From Vallitalea maricola (lineage in GTDB: Bacteria; Bacillota; Clostridia; Lachnospirales; Vallitaleaceae): a DNA stretch of 64,000 nucleotides. A program made the translations under genes and the position numbers. This document shows positions 60,522 through 64,000 of the stretch, piece by piece. Position 1 is the stretch's first letter, and each line of letters begins with the position of its first letter. The notes below the pieces were generated by a model, which saw only the letters and a program-made list of their open reading frames with translations, was not told the DNA's origin and did not search any database. Where the stretch lies: the NCBI RefSeq assembly GCF_036985595.1, contig NZ_BTPU01000025.1:62001-126000 (forward strand). Direction: 5' to 3'.

Positions 60522-62300
60522 TTAGCTGATAGCTTCAAATTGAGCCATATAAAGATTATAGTAGATACCCTCTTGATTCATTAATTCATCATGGTTACCA
60601 CTTTCAAGTATATTCCCTTTATCAACAACAAATATTCTATTTGCCTTCTGGATAGTTGATAATCTATGAGCAATAACAAAAGAGGTTCTGTTCTTAAGTA
60701 ATTCCTCAATACCTTTTTGTACTAATCTTTCCGTATGTGTATCTATACTTGAAGTTGCCTCATCAAGGATAAGAATCTTAGGTTTAGATAACATGATTCT
60801 AGCAAAAGCAATCAATTGTCTTTGTCCTACTGATAATTTTGTACCTCGTTCATTAACTGCTGTATCATATCCTTTTTCAAGTTTCATAATGAATTCATGG
60901 GCATGAACAGCTTTAGCTGATTCTATTATCTCTTCGTCCGTGGCATCAAGTTTACCATATCTTATATTATCCTTGATTGTTCCAGTAAACAAGAATGTAT
61001 CCTGTGTCATGATACCCATTTGACTTCTCAGACTTTCAATAGATACATCTCTAATATCTATACCATCTATTTTAACTGTTCCTTCATTAACATCGTAGAA
61101 TCTGCTTAATAGATTGACTATAGTGGTTTTACCTGCACCAGTAGGTCCAACTAACGCTATTGTCTCACCTTCTTTAATATTGAAAGAAACATCCATTAAC
61201 ACTTTAACCTTCTCATCATATCCAAATGTAATATTATTAAATGTAACATTTCCTTTTATGGAAGGCATGGTTTTTGCATTGCTTATATCCTTAATATCAG
61301 GTTTAGTATCTAATATCTCAAAAATCCTTTCAGCTCCTGCTATATTAGTTATCAGCTGGTTATAAAAGTTACTTAGATTCATTATAGGCTGCCAGAACAT
61401 ACCAACATAAGTAGTAAAAGCAATCAATGTACCAACTGTTATTTCATTCTTAGAAGATAAATTTACCCCTATCAAGAAAACCATGATTGTACCGATACCC
61501 CAAGATATTTCAACCATAGGCCAGAATATATCATTGAGCCTCACAGCATTTATAAATGACCTTTTGTGTTCTCTTAATAATTCCCTAAAAGTCTTACTTG
61601 TATATTGCTCAGCTGTAAAGCTCTGAACTACACGTATACCAGAAAAATTTTCATGGGTATACGCATTCATATTAGAATTTTTCTTCCTGAATATCTGCCA
61701 CCTTCTATGTGCTCTTACCTGTACAAAGTACATACCAAATACTAAAAATGGTAATAAAGCTAACGCACCTAAGGCAAGTTTTACATTTAATACAAACATG
61801 ATTATAAGTACAACTATCAATGTTACAAAATCAGGAATTAGTGAAATGACACTGTTTGTCAAAACACTTTTCAATGAGTTAACATCTCCTATGACTCTTG
61901 CTAATACCTTACCTACAGGTCTATTATCAAAAAAGTTAAAGGATAATTTTTGAAGATGTTCATATAATTCCTGTCGTATTTCCATTAGTACCCTATTGGA
62001 AACCTTTGACATTATTACAATCCTTTTCTTCATACAATATCTACTGATCAAATTCATTATTATTGCAATTATTCCTATAACATATAACCCTTTAGCATTA
62101 AACTTTTTAATATAATCATCAATAGCAATCTTCATTAATATAGGATTCAATACGTTTACTGTGATTATTAAACCCATGATTATTAATACATGAATAATCT
62201 CTTTTTTATATTTCTTCATGTAACTGAACAATCTTAGTATTGTTACTTTTTTCAATTCCTCTTTTGATTGCTCATCTTCTCTAAAGTTATTTACTGCCAT
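60522..62300 (-). CDS. Heterodimeric ABC exporter, consensus-Walker B subunit
   Basis: A full half-transporter of 592 residues has six membrane helices (about 25-320) and a C-terminal ATPase with Walker A GPTGAGKTTI, Q loop MTQDTFLFTG, signature LSVGQRQLIAF (degenerate, normal LSGGQ) and Walker B ILILDEATSSID with the catalytic Glu. Its partner is encoded upstream on the same strand. Pairs of this kind (BmrCD/TM287-288 type) export drugs or peptides. GGAGGTG precedes the ATG. It is 46 bases downstream of the partner gene. Confidence 0.92.
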   Translation of the reverse strand: MAVNNFREDEQSKEELKKVTILRLFSYMKKYKKEIIHVLIIMGLIITVNVLNPILMKIAIDDYIKKFNAKGLYVIGIIAIIMNLISRYCMKKRIVIMSKVSNRVLMEIRQELYEHLQKLSFNFFDNRPVGKVLARVIGDVNSLKSVLTNSVISLIPDFVTLIVVLIIMFVLNVKLALGALALLPFLVFGMYFVQVRAHRRWQIFRKKNSNMNAYTHENFSGIRVVQSFTAEQYTSKTFRELLREHKRSFINAVRLNDIFWPMVEISWGIGTIMVFLIGVNLSSKNEITVGTLIAFTTYVGMFWQPIMNLSNFYNQLITNIAGAERIFEILDTKPDIKDISNAKTMPSIKGNVTFNNITFGYDEKVKVLMDVSFNIKEGETIALVGPTGAGKTTIVNLLSRFYDVNEGTVKIDGIDIRDVSIESLRSQMGIMTQDTFLFTGTIKDNIRYGKLDATDEEIIESAKAVHAHEFIMKLEKGYDTAVNERGTKLSVGQRQLIAFARIMLSKPKILILDEATSSIDTHTERLVQKGIEELLKNRTSFVIAHRLSTIQKANRIFVVDKGNILESGNHDELMNQEGIYYNLYMAQFEAIS

Positions 62301-62346
62301 ATTAACACCTCCGAATATTTTCTACATGTTTACCAGTCATAAAATT

Positions 62347-64000
62347 CTATACCGCATATCCTTCGTATTGTTCTTTTAAGGTGTCGTAGTAACGGCCTTT
62401 CATTTTGATAAGAGAATCATGGTTACCTCTCTCCACTATCTTTCCATCTTCAAGTATAATAATCTCATCTGCATTTTTTACTGCTGAGATTCTATGAGCA
62501 ACTATTATCTTAGTGATATCATCTTTCTTATCAATTTCTTTTTGAATTTTGTGTTCTGTTTTCATATCAAGAGCTGATGTGGAATCATCAAAAATAATTA
62601 TTTTACATTCTTTGGCTAAAGCTCTTGCTATACTAATTCTTTGTTTCTGTCCCCCAGATAAACCAATACCTCTTTCACCTATGACTGTATCATATCCCTC
62701 TTCCATATGTTCAATGAAATCATCTGCTTTTGCACTTTGTGCAGAATTGATTATTACATCGTTTGCTAATAAATCACCATACCCGAAACTAATATTTTCT
62801 TTTATAGTATCTGAGAACAAAAACACATCCTGCATAACCACAGAGATATTCTCACGCAAATTAGTCAATTCAATATCATTAATTCTTTCGTTATCAATCA
62901 ATATCTCTCCATCTGTTGTATCATAAAATCTTTCCAAAAGATTGATTATAGATGTTTTTCCTGAGCCAGTAGCACCCATGATAGCAAGAGTCTTACTTGG
63001 TAGAATCTTGAAACTGATATCATCAAGAACCTTCTTACCATCTAATTCAAGCGATACATTATTAAATTCAACTTTTCCTTTAGGTTTATCTAACTTAGCA
63101 GGTTTATTTGCATTCTTGATTTCTGGTTCTTCGACAAATATTTTATCTATCTTCTTAGCTGATGCCTTTGCTTCTGCCATTAGGTTGCTAAGAAATCCAA
63201 ATGACCTCATTGGCCAAATTACCATATTCATATAACCAGTGAATTTTACCAGAGTACCTACTGTCAAATCCTCACCAATTACCATTGAACCACCAAATAC
63301 GATAACTAGTATTGGCAATATATTAGTCAACATCTCAATACTAGGAAAAAATCTTGACCATATTCTTGCTTGTTCCATGTTCAATTTGTAATAACCTTCG
63401 TTATGTGCTAAAAATTTCTTTATTTCATGTCTTTCCCTAGCAAACGCCTTAACTAATCTTATACCAGCTATATTCTCTTGAGCTGTTGTATTAAGGGTAG
63501 CATTTTGTTCACTAATCTTCTCATATGTAGCCCCTATTTTTTTCTCCAACAAGATTGCCATATAAGCAATAAAAGGTAATGTTATAAACGCTAGTAATGA
63601 TAATTTAGCACTTATTCTAAACATAAAAATTGTTGCTATAACAAAATATATTATTATCTCTATAAATAACATGAGTCCAAAACTAATACCTTCCCAGACT
63701 CTATCAGCATCATCTTTGATTCTTGACATTAATTCCCCTGTATTTTTTCTATCAAAAAATCCAAGTGAAAGGCTTTGAATATGATCAAACAAATCTTGTC
63801 TAAGCCCACATATAATATTAGAACCTGCAAAATCAAACATTATCTCTTTTATATATCCCAGTACAGCCCTACCTAGAGTAATACCAATAAGCCCAGTTAT
63901 AAGACCTTTGAATATACTTATATTTCCACCCTCAATAACATCATCAATTATTGTTCCTGTTATCATAGGCGTAAATAAGTCTAAAACTATACTACTCAAT
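62347..64000 (-). CDS. Heterodimeric ABC exporter, degenerate-Walker B subunit (partial)
   Basis: The N-terminus lies beyond the right edge; 550 residues are visible. Six-helix membrane domain, then an ATPase with Walker A GATGSGKTSI, Q loop VMQDVFLFSD, intact signature LSGGQKQRISIARAL and Walker B IIIFDDSTSALD, where the catalytic Glu is Asp. In heterodimers of this type the degenerate Walker B pairs with the consensus signature of one half, and the other half shows the reverse; that is what is seen in this pair. The substrate is unknown. Confidence 0.92.
   Translation of the reverse strand, partial: LSSIVLDLFTPMITGTIIDDVIEGGNISIFKGLITGLIGITLGRAVLGYIKEIMFDFAGSNIICGLRQDLFDHIQSLSLGFFDRKNTGELMSRIKDDADRVWEGISFGLMLFIEIIIYFVIATIFMFRISAKLSLLAFITLPFIAYMAILLEKKIGATYEKISEQNATLNTTAQENIAGIRLVKAFARERHEIKKFLAHNEGYYKLNMEQARIWSRFFPSIEMLTNILPILVIVFGGSMVIGEDLTVGTLVKFTGYMNMVIWPMRSFGFLSNLMAEAKASAKKIDKIFVEEPEIKNANKPAKLDKPKGKVEFNNVSLELDGKKVLDDISFKILPSKTLAIMGATGSGKTSIINLLERFYDTTDGEILIDNERINDIELTNLRENISVVMQDVFLFSDTIKENISFGYGDLLANDVIINSAQSAKADDFIEHMEEGYDTVIGERGIGLSGGQKQRISIARALAKECKIIIFDDSTSALDMKTEHKIQKEIDKKDDITKIIVAHRISAVKNADEIIILEDGKIVERGNHDSLIKMKGRYYDTLKEQYEGYAV

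Overview
The window is AT-rich chromosomal DNA from a spore-forming, anaerobic-type Firmicute of class Clostridia. The evidence is the set of sporulation genes (spoIIE, yabP, yabQ, spoVT, spoVG), the split GlgC/GlgD pair, frequent TTG and GTG starts behind strong Shine-Dalgarno sequences, and a gene order that closely mirrors the purR-spoVG-glmU-prs-pth-mfd-spoVT-mazG-yabO-yabP-yabQ-divIC-spoIIE segment of Bacillus and Clostridium. Protein style suggests a marine or sediment relative of Lachnospirales such as Vallitalea, but the genus is a guess.

Bases 1-24000, almost all on the minus strand, form a housekeeping and sporulation block: purR, glgC-glgD, spoVG, glmU, prs, pth, a sortase, mfd, a PrsA-like foldase, spoVT, a membrane-anchored M16C protease (where Bacillus has spoVB), mazG, hup, rqcP, yabP, yabQ, divIC and spoIIE. 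Two families of intergenic palindromic repeats lie here: one pair brackets spoIIE, and one pair lies at 3.3 and 22.6 kb.

Bases 24000-28150, on the plus strand, hold murC, a DnaD-type replication protein, a DnaC/DnaI-type helicase loader and tRNA-Arg. Between murC and the DnaD gene are two nearly identical three-box DnaA-binding modules, the most striking regulatory feature of the window.

Bases 28150-44800 hold yhaN-yhaO (SbcCD-like), phosphofructokinase, a three-gene unit (DUF5685, Cys-rich J protein, membrane protein), a GntR regulator, an M42 peptidase, an MscS channel, a large unknown membrane-anchored protein whose start codon seems to be reached across an RNA hairpin, asnS, an M29 aminopeptidase and queT behind a preQ1-I-type riboswitch.

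Bases 44900-52000 are accessory: unknown proteins, a stalk-domain surface protein, a lipoprotein, gene fragments, and a probably transferred YtrA-type regulator/ABC transporter with a decayed response-regulator gene after it.

Bases 52000-64000 hold a nucleotidyltransferase/DUF1287/C39-peptidase operon, a GH13 alpha-glucosidase, a ZIP metal transporter, a small basic protein, an amidase-fold protein that has lost its zinc ligands, and a heterodimeric ABC exporter that runs off the right edge.
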